DNA of 64,000 nucleotides from Diploptera punctata (taxonomy: Eukaryota; Arthropoda; Insecta; Blattodea; Blaberidae), in contig JASPKZ010007541.1 in the NCBI GenBank assembly GCA_030220185.1, forward strand, positions 689,501 through 753,500, given 5' to 3'. Position 1 is the first letter of the stretch. The number at the start of each line of letters is the position of its first letter. Positions 54,010 to 64,000 of the stretch are shown piece by piece. The translations under genes and the position numbers were made by a program. The notes under the pieces are model-generated. The model saw only the letters and a list, made by a program, of their open reading frames with translations, was not told the origin of the DNA and searched no databases.

Positions 54010-54700
54010 CTAACACCGTGCGTGCTGGGTGATTTTATTTTTAGGTAGATAAGTTAAAATAAAAATAATTATAAATTTATATCGTAATTAATTTTACATA
54101 CCCCTTGCTGATACCCGTCTTCGTTGCCCGGGAATCCACTTATCCTGATATTCTTGGCATAAATGAGCCGAAAGACAAAAAAGATATTGCGACTTATCCA
54201 TAAAAGAATACCCGGCGTACGCTGCTACGCCTAAATAAATTAAATGTGTTTTTATTTTTAGTTACATAAGTAAAGATAAAAAAACAATAAATTTATATCG
54301 TAATCATTTTTAGATACCTCATGCTGATTACCCGAAGTTGTCCGAGAATCTACTCATCCCGATCTTCTTGGCATCAATGAGCTGAAAGTCATATGCTGTA
54401 GCGGACGTTTATGTAAAATATATATATGAGATATTCAATTCTGTGTACATTGATTTGGTGTATTTGTTATGGTTTTCGCAGCGTAAGTCATTTAAGCGTC
54501 CAAAAAGCTACTTTTTTAATGCACCTATGTTCCTTGTTTTAGCTCCGGCTCTATATTACATATGGTAGGTAATATGTTATATATGTTAATTGTCCCAGAA
54601 AAATTATATAAATGATAAAAAAAACATTTAAATCGGTGAAGTAGTTTTTGAGTCCTTAAATTACAAGCAGACTCACACTCAATTTTATATATAAAGATTA
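54010..54700 (+). mobile_element. TE 3' region with a 215-bp tandem duplication
   Basis: ataaatttatatcgtaat occurs at about 54071 and 54286 with the following 130 bases repeated (ccttgctgat.acccg, ggcat.aatgagc.gaaag). The last part aaatcggtgaagtagttttt, ending ttatatataaagatta, is the non-LTR 3' phrase also seen at 31142. The inverted relative is at 32735-33110. Confidence 0.55.
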
Positions 54701-54984
54701 TTCACACATCCAAAACATCCAGAAAACGTTTGTGATAAAAATATAAGAGCTATACACAACCCCATATTATAAACAAAAATACCATCTTTCAAACATGGAG
54801 GTTATAGGTGTCAGTAAGGGTAACCATAACCTCCTTCTCTGAAAATATTGTGAAGATAGGAAAGAGTTTTGAAAACAATATGCACCAGATGCTTACATTA
54901 AGAACAAGCTGTAGCTTATCTGAAAAATCATGGCTTTCAGAAATATATTAAGTAAAATATTGTGACATTATAAATCTAAAGGGA

Positions 54985-55361
54985 CACTTGTTCCAACTTC
55001 TTTCAAAGAATGTTAAACCGAAAATTTGTAAAACTATTATTTCCCCTGTTCTATTATACGAATGCAAAACAAGGACTCTTACCCTAATGGAGGAGAAAAG
55101 ATTACGAGTATTTGAGAATAAAGTTCGCAGGAAACTTTTGGACCAAAGAGAGATGAACAAACATCGGAAATGGAGAAGACTACATAAACAGTGAGCTACA
55201 TGATCTGTATAGGAAACCAGATATAACAGTTTAGTTCCGTAGACTGCGATGTGCAGGACATTTGGCACGAATGGGAAATAAAAGAGTGGCATGCAAGCTT
55301 CTTGTAGGAAACCAGAGGGAAAACAGCCAGTTGGTAGACCAAGAATGAGGTGGGTACAAAT
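54985..55361 (+). mobile_element. LINE-A fragment truncated at both ends
   Basis: LLSKNVKPKICKTIISPVLL, the FENKVRRKLL block, a RRLRCAGHLARMGN block, and a stop inside GRPRMRW at about 55352, beyond which unrelated sequence begins, so the 3' end is lost. Confidence 0.8.
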
Positions 55362-56085
55362 TTAAATAATCAAGTATCAGATAAAGACAATTGAAAGTCA
55401 TAAATTCTTAATAAAAACAAACGCTTTTAATATTTTAAAGAATTTATTGAATTAAACCAAATTAGAAGACTTCTGTATTTATAAGAATATTCATTGCTGA
55501 GAAGAGACAATATTTTTAATTTTATAAATAAAAGCTTTGTAGCGTGCATGACAGTATATTGCGGAATTATTTTGTGATGGAAATGCTGGAATAGAAATAG
55601 CAATCCTTTGTGTTTGGATTTATTTGAGAGGCTTTGATCTTCACAAAATAAAAAATGTGAGTATTGAATTCAAGTAAATACTTGGAATGATATTGTCTCT
55701 ATCATGAAGAATATTGGTTGTATTCAGAATAAAATAATTTTACTCTGTGAAAAAATATTTTATACTTTTCCAGATTAGATATGAGTTTAAAACATTTATC
55801 TTTAGCTGTGATGTTCTTTGAAATGAAAACAAACGATGTACTGGTAGCTGTGATATTATTTGACGAAACCTGTACGTAATAATTCTTCATATTTTGAATA
55901 AGCAAGTATTTTTACTTAACCTTTTCGCCTAGTAGTTTTAGCAATAACCATGAGTTAATATTAGATTCCTGGCCAGCCTAATGGGCTAGTGTTTAGAACT
56001 ATTTTACACCATTATTTTGTACTCTATAATTATAAAATCATCTACAAACTTGATATAAATTACCTATTTTTTTACATCAACTATA
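55362..56085. other. AT-rich spacer
   Basis: ctggccagcctaatgggctag at 55971-55991 is the head of SINE S6 without its body. No gene. Confidence 0.4.
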
Positions 56086-56700
56086 CGTAGTCTTCGCGAT
56101 TCAATTAAGACGGAAAAGTTATATAGTATCCTGCTGGAGTTCGGAACTCCTAAAAAGTTAGTTAGACTTATACGAATGTATATACTCCTTTCAAAAAACG
56201 TTAAACTGAAAATGTATAAAATTATTATTCTCCCATTTATATTATATGAATGCGAAACACGGACTCTTACTTTAAGGTAGGAAAGGAGATTACGAGCATT
56301 TGTGAACAAAGTTATTAGAGAAATGTTTGGACTAAAGGGAGATGAACAGACAGGAGAATGGAGAAGACTACATAACAATGAACTAAATGGTCTTTCTAGG
56401 AAGCCAGGTGTAATGGGAACAGTTAAGTCTCGTAGACTGCGATGGGCAGGACATGTGGCTCGAATGGGGATTTAAAGACGTGCGTGGAAGCTTTTTGTAG
56501 GAAAACCAGAGGGAAAACGCTCAGTTGGTAGACCAAGAATGAGGTGGGAGAATAACATTAACTACGATTTGCGGAAAGTATATTTACAGAAGATGATTGG
56601 AAAACATTAGCTCAGGATAGGGATGTATGGAGAGCTTATGTTCGCCCGGCCATGAACCTACGGGTTCGATAGTGCCAGTGAGTTAGTTAGCTAGTTTAAA
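56086..56700 (+). mobile_element. LINE-A copy with a large internal deletion
   Basis: 56093-56185 encodes the RT block DSIKTEKLYSILLEFGTPKK followed by LVRLIRMYI. It then jumps at about 56188 straight to the post-RT block LLSKNVKLKMYKIIILPFIL, skipping the RT catalytic site. C-terminus and GTTAGTTAGCTAGTT end follow. Confidence 0.8.
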
Positions 56701-57234
56701 AAACATACACAGAAAAATGTGACCGAAAGTATCTAAAAAGTCTCTATTTTCTGGAGTCAATTGGAATGAAACAATAATTTAGCTGTGTATTAAGTAAGAA
56801 TTGCTACTGAATGAATAAACCTTTCCTGGATGTCATTTTCTCTTTGATCAATGAAGCCGTGTCTCAAAAAAAAATTAATTCTTCGAATGTTCTCTTCACA
56901 GAAACGAAATAAATTCTAAAGGTAATAAATTTAGTTTGTTGCACGATCACAGAAGGCTTTGCTTTTATTTACGAGATATTTTTGTTCCTACACTAATGGG
57001 TTTTTTACCTTGAGTTACGGCAAAGAAATTTCACCCAATTTTAATGCTAAAATCCTCTTCATGATTAAGAATAATTGCAAAATGTTTCCGTTTTTTACTA
57101 CAAAGCACTCTCCATCAGTGATGTATATTACTGTTTTAATATTACAGTCTACTTCTTTGAGATTATTCATCATTGACTTTTGAAATGAATAAAAGCATAT
57201 ATTTGATGAGACGTACAGTCCCTAATAAATCAAA
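56701..57234. other. AT-rich spacer
   Basis: The frame 56959-57183 is Phe/Leu-rich without a domain. Confidence 0.35.
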
Positions 57235-57300
57235 ATGGCACAACTTTAGTAACAGAAGGACATAATAATGACAGCTCTTCTGTTCCTAAAGTTGTGTTAT
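57235..57300. repeat. Isolated hairpin, 20-bp arms, 18-base loop
   Basis: cacaactttagtaacagaag (57239-57258) and cttctgttcctaaagttgtg (57277-57296) pair with one mismatch; up to four further pairs including wobble are possible outside. No neighbouring TE signature. Could be a tiny MITE or a hairpin RNA gene. Confidence 0.6.
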
Positions 57301-57589
57301 CATGCTTCATGTCCCTCTAATTACACAGTTGCCTTTTAGAAATTCAAACGTTAATGCTGATTTGTCTACACAAATTAGACTATAATATTAAAGCAAACAT
57401 ATAATCTCAGTGATGGAGTTGATTCATGCTATAAAAACAAGAAAATACGTTTTCCGAGTTGCCAGCAGTATGAATATTCCAGTGAATGTATCTTATTTCC
57501 TGTTTACCAGTAAGGGGGTGGGGACATTTTTAACTGCAGAACAGTTAAATCGCTGACTGCAGAATACATGGTCTAATCTATTTTTTTTA
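57301..57589. other. Spacer
   Basis: No recognised content. Confidence 0.4.
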
Positions 57590-58480
57590 AAAGTAAAGCT
57601 ATACACACTTTATATGACAATTGGTTATCTAAAATTATAATTGACAGTACATTTTCACATGATTTTACGATAAATAAAGGTCTACGTCAAGGTTGTTGAC
57701 TGTCGCCGACTCTGTTTAAAATAAATGTGCATGAAATATTATAGAATTGGAGGAGAAAGTGTTCAAGCATGGGAATTCCTATTTCAAACAACAAAACTTT
57801 ATACAACTTACATTTTGCAGATAATCAGTTGTTAATTGCATAAGATTATGAAGTTTTAGAATAGATGACTAGACAATTAAAAGAAGAATATTATAAATGG
57901 GGATTAATTTTGAACATGAAGAAAACAAAATATTTATTAATTGGTAACCAAAATAAAATTTAGTTTGGAGACTAGAGAAACAATAAAATCTTGTAGTGAG
58001 ATCACATAATTAGGAACAAAAATAAATAAAAATGGAAGTTATGGAGAGGAAATAAGAAATAGAAATAATAAAGGTAATTTGCAATTGCTTGCCTCAATGG
58101 AATATTGTGGGATAAAAATATAAGTAATAAAAATTAAATTAAATTATATCATACAATTGTTAAAAGCATTATTACTTATGGAGCAGAAATTTGGTCATTA
58201 ACAAACACAATCAAATAAGTATCTTTTGGCAACGGAAATGGATTTTATACGAAGGGCAGCAAGAATTACAGGGAGAAAAAAATAGGAACTCAGTTATAAG
58301 GGAGAAAATCAACATTAAAGACACTATTTTATATTATATTGAAACTGCAATTAAGATGGCACGGATATGTCAAGCGAATGGAAGAGGATCGGCTACCAAA
58401 ACGTGTTTTTGAAAGGAAACCTGAGGGAAGACGAGGCAGAGGAAGGCCTAAAACCTCCTAGAATCAGGAATATATTTATA
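57590..58480 (+). mobile_element. LINE fragment, separate lineage with RT motifs
   Basis: IHTLYDNWLSKIIID, HDFTINKGLRQGC-stop-LSPTLF (RT block, about 57670-57715), LYNLHFADNQLLIA (catalytic FADD changed to FADN, about 57802-57840), LILNMKKTKYLLIGNQNK, TIVKSIITYGAEIWSL, and [20 protein letters not shown] then [11 protein letters not shown] (58350-58470). Several stops, and the second catalytic Asp is lost: inactive. Confidence 0.75.
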
Positions 58481-58680
58481 CATGAAGGAGATTGGATGGA
58501 CCGACAATATTGGCTATTAGGAACCGATGATCTATCTACAAAATTATGTTATTTTTTCATGAATAGTAAGGGAATAAGTTTTGATTACGCCAAAAAAACG
58601 GATTTGTTCAGAGAAGATCTATGATTAGACCTACAGCTGAGAATAAACCTTTACTGCAGAAAGCTGTTCCGCACATCACA

Positions 58681-59015
58681 TGTCACTTATCAGCGGTAAT
58701 TCCTTTTTTTTGCCTTGTAGGAGCGCACGTGTTTAGTTGTTCGGTTATTGCAGTTGCTTCCGACTTTCTAGTTGAGACTATTAATAAGTTTTGAATTCAA
58801 GATACGAGTAGTTCTGACGAAGAATTTAGTACAAGCCAAAACACGTCACCTCTCTGCGGTTGTTCCTATTTTCGCCGTGTAGGAGCGCTCGAGTTCAGTT
58901 GTTGGTTAAGTTATTGCAGTTGCTCCCGCGTTTCTAATCGAGGCTATTATTATTTTTTAAATTTAAAACCAATATTATCATGAGTAGTTATGACGTAGAA
59001 TTAGTACAGGCCAAG
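58681..59015. repeat. Diverged tandem duplication of about 165 bp
   Basis: Blocks in both units: gcggt.gttcct, gtaggagcgc, ttcagttgtt, gttattgcagttgct, ctagttgaga/ctaatcgagg, gagtagtt.tgacg.agaatt and gtacaagcca/gtacaggcca. Starts near 58681 and 58846. It lies directly upstream of the possible exon at 59092. Confidence 0.65.
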
Positions 59016-59091
59016 AAAATTAAAAAAAAGATAATAAATGCGGATTATTACTGGCATAATGTGATAGAATATCCAGTTTCTGGTATTAAAC

Positions 59092-59149
59092 ATGGCGAGT
59101 AGGCTTGCAAAACCATTGATGCTAAATGATCCGGCTCTTCCTCGCGTTG
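59092..59149 (+). CDS. Possible first coding exon with splice donor
   Basis: ATG in a favourable insect context (taaacATGG), 19 codons (MASRLAKPLMLNDPALPRV) plus one base, then GTAAGTAAG, a near-ideal donor at 59150. No matching acceptor or second exon was identified in the remaining 4.8 kb, so the intron may extend beyond the window. The protein is not recognised. Chance occurrence of such a short arrangement is quite possible. Confidence 0.25.
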
Positions 59150-59155
59150 GTAAGT

Positions 59156-59485
59156 AAGCATTTACTTTTACTACCTGATCTGTTATATTCTCTCAAACTA
59201 TAGGCCTAGGTTAACATTTAACTTATGCCTATTGTCTTGATTCGTTACTGCTAGTTGTATTAATATTTTTTATCATAGACCCATGGTTCCTGTTATTTCA
59301 AAATAAATCTAAAAACTGTACATTATTTCAACAAAATATAACCCAACAAATAAGACTAAATTATGTCTGTTTTCCAATTGCAGAAAGGATTGCCTCCAAA
59401 ACTTTACGTACATTTTTATGAAATTTAAAAATCATGCATCCACAGCCCGTATGGCGATTTCAGACAGAATGACAATAATATAGCA
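59156..59485. other. Spacer (intron if the exon is real)
   Basis: AT-rich, nothing recognised. Confidence 0.35.
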
Positions 59486-59850
59486 GCAGTAGAACTTTAT
59501 TAAACTAAAAGTAAATGTATGCAATGTTATTTACAAATGTGGATCCGATTGGTAGCAAGCCGTACGTGTTGTTGACAGTTTGCATATCTGAATTGATGTA
59601 TGGTAATATAAAAAATTAACGGCAGTATAATTATATTACAAATTAATTAAATATTTATGTGCTTACATTATTTTTATTCACAATTGAGTGTTGTTCTAAT
59701 TTTCCCCCTTTTGTTCAGATATTTACCCACGTTTATCCAAATTTCTGGGTTTACCATTAATTCGTAGCATGCCAATCTATCACGATTTGAATTTAGAAAT
59801 CTTAGCGGCAAAGAATGGCGCCACCATTATTCCAAATCGTTAATTTTTTA
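59486..59850 (-). mobile_element. LINE 3' end, sixth type (copy 1)
   Basis: The minus strand reads LPLRFLNSNRDRLACYELMV then NPEIWINVGKYLNKRGK, followed by a 3' untranslated part ending with aataaagttctac. The amino-acid wording is conserved with 63840-64000 while many third positions differ, so both once were coding. Confidence 0.6.
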
Positions 59851-60722
59851 GAACATTCAGTATGTATTTCATCTTCGAAGCTCCCGCACATTGGACATAA
59901 TTACATATCGTGATCATCGGTAGTCAATTTTTGTTTGATAGTTAATTGCAGTGTATGAGCAATATATGTACATATTGTATATTATATTTTACTTTTGAGT
60001 GGTATATAAGGTCTTGTGTACTTATCTCTTCCCGTGTAAATCAAATTTGGGCTCAACTGCACTTCTACTAGCACTTGATTTTTCAGTTATATTGTTGCAA
60101 ACTATAGCTCTTCTTCTGTATTTACCAACATTATTTAATATTTTAAACTTTTTCAAACAATTTTTATAACATTATTAGACAGTTTTGAAGTATTTACTTA
60201 AATATGCAAATCACAATATTATGGCACTGTTAGACAATATTGTGATGCTAATTGATATTTTCTCGACAGAGTATATTACTTAGTCTATGATATTTCTATC
60301 GCTGTTTTGGCTTATCGCTGGTTGGATCAGCGTTAGGGAGTGATAACTAAGTGTACACCCATTTTTAATCAACCTTTGGTAATTTTAATGTTATTAATAT
60401 ATTGTTTAAACATAGATTTGGGGATTTATTGCAAATATTGGTCATTTAAATTTCATAGCGACGGATAGTAATCAAGGATGATAATCGATAAGTGGTTCGA
60501 TTGTGGGTTATCGCTGGCTCTATAAACTCTGGTGCATGCGCACTGTTGTTCTATATGACTTTGAAAATATTTCACGCTAGTTTAAGTGCAGTTTTTCCAA
60601 AATTTGTATTATTTGTTAAAGTACGCCTAATATCAATCATGGATTTTTTATTAAAGTTACTATTGAACTACTGTATTACCTAAATGACGCATGCAGTTTT
60701 GTATGTAATGTCTTTATCTAGC
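59851..60722. other. AT-rich spacer
   Basis: caatattatggcactgttagac-aatattgtg near 60211-60245 forms a loose inverted repeat. The frame 60492-60683 has no domain. Confidence 0.35.
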
Positions 60723-61022
60723 AAAAGTAAAGTGATCCCACTATAGGCCTCAGGAGGCCCTTGTGGTAGTAGGAGGTTAAGGTTCCCACTTTTCTGGACA
60801 ATCGGCACTCGATGTCAGCCGGGTTGTCAGCCCTGCATGATGACCGCCTTTATCCTCAGAACAAGCATCTGGTACTCACTTCCGTTAGAGGCTGAGTCGA
60901 CCCCAGGGTAATAGTGTCGCCAGAGGGTTTGGGTCAATTTAAAAATCCTGACCCCGTCAGGACTCGAAGCCTCGACCATCCGGCTTGTAGCACAGTGCCT
61001 TAACCACTACACTACGGCGTAG
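60723..61022 (-). mobile_element. SINE S2, full-length
   Basis: From 3' end aaaagtaaagtgatcccac to head ccttaaccactacactacgg at 61022. B-box complement ggactcgaagcctcg at about 60959-60973. Confidence 0.8.
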
Positions 61023-61347
61023 CCAATTTATCTAGCAGAATCTTTAAATAAAAAAGGGGAAATACTTTCTAACATATGACACCAAAAAAAAATTGGATAC
61101 ACCAGCAGACGCTTAAGCAGTTATTGTATGGAATCACGGGATGCAGCCAACATATACAGCATATTTGAGCACGTATTACCAATCACAGGAGAAACACCCC
61201 AAAAATGTATTCGTCATAATGGCCCCAATACTGAAATCTTAAACTTAAAAAATAAAGAAAGTACAAATATTCTTACTAGAATGAAATCTTAAATTTAAAA
61301 ATCAAACCACAACAAAATACTAAGTAACTAGATTTATCCTCGGTAAG
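61023..61347. other. AT-rich spacer
   Basis: A phrase atgaaatcttaaatttaaaaat repeats at short distance (61229 and 61280). No gene. Confidence 0.4.
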
Positions 61348-61680
61348 TCCCGCGCCGTAGCCGAGTGGTTAAGGCAGAAGTCTTGGCGCAGAGCTATGAA
61401 ACTTGCGCTGGTTCGAGTCTCCATGAGGGAAGAAATTTTCTCAAGGTATTTCGGCCAGTATGGGGCCGGTGCCCACCCAGCATCGTGAGGAATTTGGGTA
61501 GCTACAATAAGTAGCGGTTCCAGGTTGAGAAAACCAGCTATAACGGCTAGGGGACTCGACATGCTGACCACATGTCACCCCTACACTGGCTAGATGATTA
61601 TCTACCTCTGATTGATACATGTGGATGTGAGGCCAGCAGCCGGATTGTAGGCTAAGGGCCTTCTAGACATGTCGCGCCAT
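61348..61680 (+). mobile_element. SINE S3, full-length reference copy
   Basis: Head tcccgcgccgtagccgagtg gttaaggc resembles the 5' half of class II tRNAs (Ser/Leu type). B box ctggttcgagtctcc at 61409-61423. 3' end agacatgtcgcgccatgg. The minus frame 61320-61571 is its shadow. Confidence 0.85.
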
Positions 61681-61984
61681 GGAATTATCATTATTAGGAG
61701 TTTGATTATATTTAGCAAAAATCAGCAGATCCTTTCCAAAAACTAATGGAAGACATTCCAGAAGTTCATCCTGATAGTTAAATTAGTAATTGCTAATTAG
61801 TTATTAGTGTGTTTAGTGTAAATGCTTAAATAGTATGCAGTAATTTCTAAAGTTTATGTTGGCTGCATTGTAATAAGTTGATGTTTCAAAGTATATATTG
61901 GATACATTGGCTGCACTATGACACAGAATATTCGTGAAAATCAATATGGCTGTCACATCATTACGATACGTATCTAGTTATAAC
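61681..61984. other. AT-rich spacer
   Basis: Nothing recognised. Confidence 0.4.
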
Positions 61985-62580
61985 AACTAATTCTAACTCA
62001 CTGCCTCTATCGAACTCGTAGGTTCATGGCCGCGCGGACATAAGTTCTGCATACATCCCCATCCTGAACTACTGTTTCCAAATCATCCCCTGTATAATCT
62101 ACTTCCCTGAAATCATGGATAATGTTATTCTCCAATCTCATTCTTGGTCTACAAACTAAGCGTTTTTCCTCTGGTTTTCCTACCAGAAACGTCGATGCAC
62201 CTCTTTAATCCCCCATACGTGCCAAGTATTCTGCCCATCGCAGCCTACAAGACTTGTTCTTATTATATCTGGCTTTCTTTCATATATATATATATATATC
62301 ATGTAGCTCACTATTATGTAGTTTTATCCATTCACCTGTCCATCTCTTTTTGGCCCAAAATTTCCTAAGAACTTCATTCTCAAATGCTCATACGGCTTCC
62401 TTCCTCCCTTAAAGTAAGAGTCCATATTTCATATCCATATAATATAATGGGTAGAATAGCAGCTTTATATATTTTTAGTTTAACTTTTTACTGAAAGAAG
62501 TTGGGATGACAAGAGTCCCTATAATGCATAATAGCATGCATTTTCAGAATTGAACCTATGTTTAATTTCTTTGTGCAAAT
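61985..62580 (-). mobile_element. LINE-A fragment
   Basis: 3' signature complement at 61990 (ctaactcactgcctctatcg), then the minus-strand C-terminal region up to EIKHRFNSENACYYALY near 62560. A (TA)n tract (62281-62300) has expanded inside the region encoding the LYRKPD block. Confidence 0.85.
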
Positions 62581-63333
62581 GTATTATAAGAAACATATTC
62601 AAATAATCGTTAGAAATCGTGTAAAATGCGTTTCAAATGGTAGTAAATAGCTTTAAATATTAAACAGTATGAATAATATTTGACAGGATTCTATTAATTT
62701 GAAGCCATGTACATGTTCGAAAGTTGAGTCAAAAAAATATCGATCCAACAAATTAATATGTATATAAAACGTACGCAAAAGAGGGCTATGTTGGACGAAT
62801 ATGGATGTAGGCATGTGGACGAGATTTAGCGTCGGCTTAATATCAGATGTGTGAACAGTAAAGTTCATGACACTTTATTAATTGCGTATTATACAGTGTT
62901 TTGTTTGAAAAAGGTTTTTAAGTTCGTAAAACATTAATCACTGTTACACAAATATTCATGTTTTCTGAAAAAAAATATAATACCTATATTTTTACTATTT
63001 AATGTGACGTACTCCAAACAATGAATTTATGTTATGTAGGTTACTTGGCTATAATTAATAGGGTGGAAATTCATTCCTCTAAATCTTACTATGATAAAGC
63101 GATTATGTCCGCTGAAACATCACATTGTGGGATAATTTTCTCTTAAAGTGACAATTTAGATAGCATGTAGGGAATATATATTTAGACCTGAAAACGAAGC
63201 TTAAAATCGATGCTGGGTGTGGGAAGGCAATCGCGCCCAAAAACGCGAGGCAGTTTTTGTCGATGTAATTTCAAACTTCAGTATCTCGACTCAAATAGTT
63301 ATAACCAGGGAGCGGGGTTTGAGTAAGTAGTAG
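62581..63333. other. Spacer
   Basis: No recognised gene or repeat family. Confidence 0.4.
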
Positions 63334-64000
63334 GACTTTATTAGACAAAAAGTAAGATATTTACAATATTATTTACAAATATGGGTCGCACGGGCAGTAA
63401 GCCGTACGTGCTGTTGACAGTCCGTTACAATAAAGTAATAATTGGTACTAGTGTAAAGAAAAATAAACAACAAAAACAGCAATAACATTACAATTACATA
63501 AAGAAAACACAATAATAATATTAATAATAACACAATAGCATTATACACTGAAAACATTAACATTACAATTACATAAAGAAAACACAATAATAATATTAAT
63601 AATAACACAATAGCATTATACACTAAAAACATTAACATTACAATTACATAAAGAAAACACAATAATATTACAATTAAGTAATAACACAATAGCATTATAC
63701 ACTAAAAAAACATTAACATTACAATTACATAAAGAAAACACATTTATATTACAATTAAATAATAACACAACAGCATTATACACTAATTAATTTATATATA
63801 ATTGTTAATAATTAATTGTATTGCATTTTGATAGCATATATTTTTTTCAAGAATGAGTGTTGTCCTTATTTTTCGCGTTTTGTCCAGAAATTTACCGAGG
63901 TTTATCCAATGTTCTGGATTTACCAATAATTCGTAGCATGCCAATCTTTCCCGATTTGAATTTAGAAATCTTTCCGGTAATAACTGACGTCTCCAATATT
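63334..64000 (-). mobile_element. LINE 3' end, sixth type (copy 2, runs off the window)
   Basis: The minus strand reads LPERFLNSNRERLACYELLV then NPEHWINLGKFLDKTRKIRT at 63970-63860, then a 3' untranslated region enlarged by tandem repeats, ending with the tttattag... block at 63334 that matches 59486-59600 (aagccgtacgtg.tgttgacag). The upstream coding part lies beyond base 64000. Confidence 0.6.
63486..63785. repeat. Four tandem units of about 75 bp in a LINE 3' UTR
   Basis: Units start at 63486, 63561, 63636 and 63717 with cattacaattacataaagaa and end at agcattatacact. The first three are spaced exactly 75 bp, the last 81 bp, with divergence rising to the right. The sister copy at 59486 has none of them. 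The minus ORF 63369-63695 is read through this array. Confidence 0.9.

Noticed and set aside
61348..61440. tRNA-Ser/Leu gene
   Set aside because: A and B boxes are present but the rest does not fold as a tRNA and the sequence continues into a SINE body found in other copies.
62144..62368. 74-codon plus-strand frame
   Set aside because: Antisense to the LINE-A copy at 61985-62580 and crosses its TA repeat.

Overview
The window looks like repeat-dense, AT-rich nuclear DNA of an arthropod. I infer a polyneopteran insect with a large genome, such as a cockroach or termite, from the style of its non-LTR retrotransposon C-termini, its tRNA-headed SINEs and its SWIM, hAT and helix-turn-helix transposase relics. 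No operons, ribosome-binding sites or dense gene order suggest a prokaryote. Species assignment is inference; no search could be run.

The only stretch I recognise as host protein-coding is 4125-4688, an uninterrupted frame with two KH domains resembling the C-terminal part of vigilin (HDLBP/Dp1). It is either one exon of a vigilin gene or a retrocopied fragment. A possible first coding exon with a strong splice donor lies at 59092-59149. Two open frames without identified homology (10332-10631 minus, 30324-30816 minus) deserve a search; the first lies in an insert bounded by a perfect 15-bp direct repeat.

Almost everything else is mobile DNA. LINE-A (C-terminal GRPRMRW block, 3' end in GTTA/GTAA repeats) has at least 13 pieces: 2374, 4985, 6232, 13967, 19431, 21541, 29306, 44645, 53043, 54985, 56086 and 61985, with the 6232 copy split by a SINE. 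LINE-B (GCTR block, GAT/GAA tail) has pieces at 5450, 13427, 43961, 46293, 48596/49198, 51840 and 52425. Other LINE types, a Penelope-like RT scrap, at least six tRNA-headed SINE types, foldback MITEs, a TTAA-flanked MITE, a hAT transposase relic and a 2-kb element with very long terminal inverted repeats fill the rest. Nested insertions with target-site duplications give relative ages at 6232-7365, 13876-14702, 46293-46882 and 48596-49440.

The most striking structure is at 35422-41618: a DNA transposon with about 112-bp terminal inverted repeats and a decayed helix-turn-helix transposase N-terminus. Its interior is about 70 head-to-tail copies of a nearly invariant 77-bp unit, and that unit is a piece of the element's own left terminal repeat. 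A second unexplained structure at 22507-24711 is a triplet of 0.6-0.75-kb units (one inverted, two direct) with a strong hairpin at one end and a conserved TATA-like motif in each unit.

Region by region: 1-8 kb SINEs, LINEs and the vigilin piece; 8-13 kb MITEs, an orphan ORF insert and the long-TIR SWIM element; 13-22 kb nested foldback/LINE/SINE layers and microsatellites; 22-28 kb the inverted triplet and MITEs; 28-35 kb LINEs, SINEs and the Penelope scrap; 35-41.6 kb the satellite-bearing transposon; 42-53 kb hAT, LINE-B and SINE layers; 53-64 kb LINE-A copies, another LINE, the possible exon and two copies of a further LINE 3' end.
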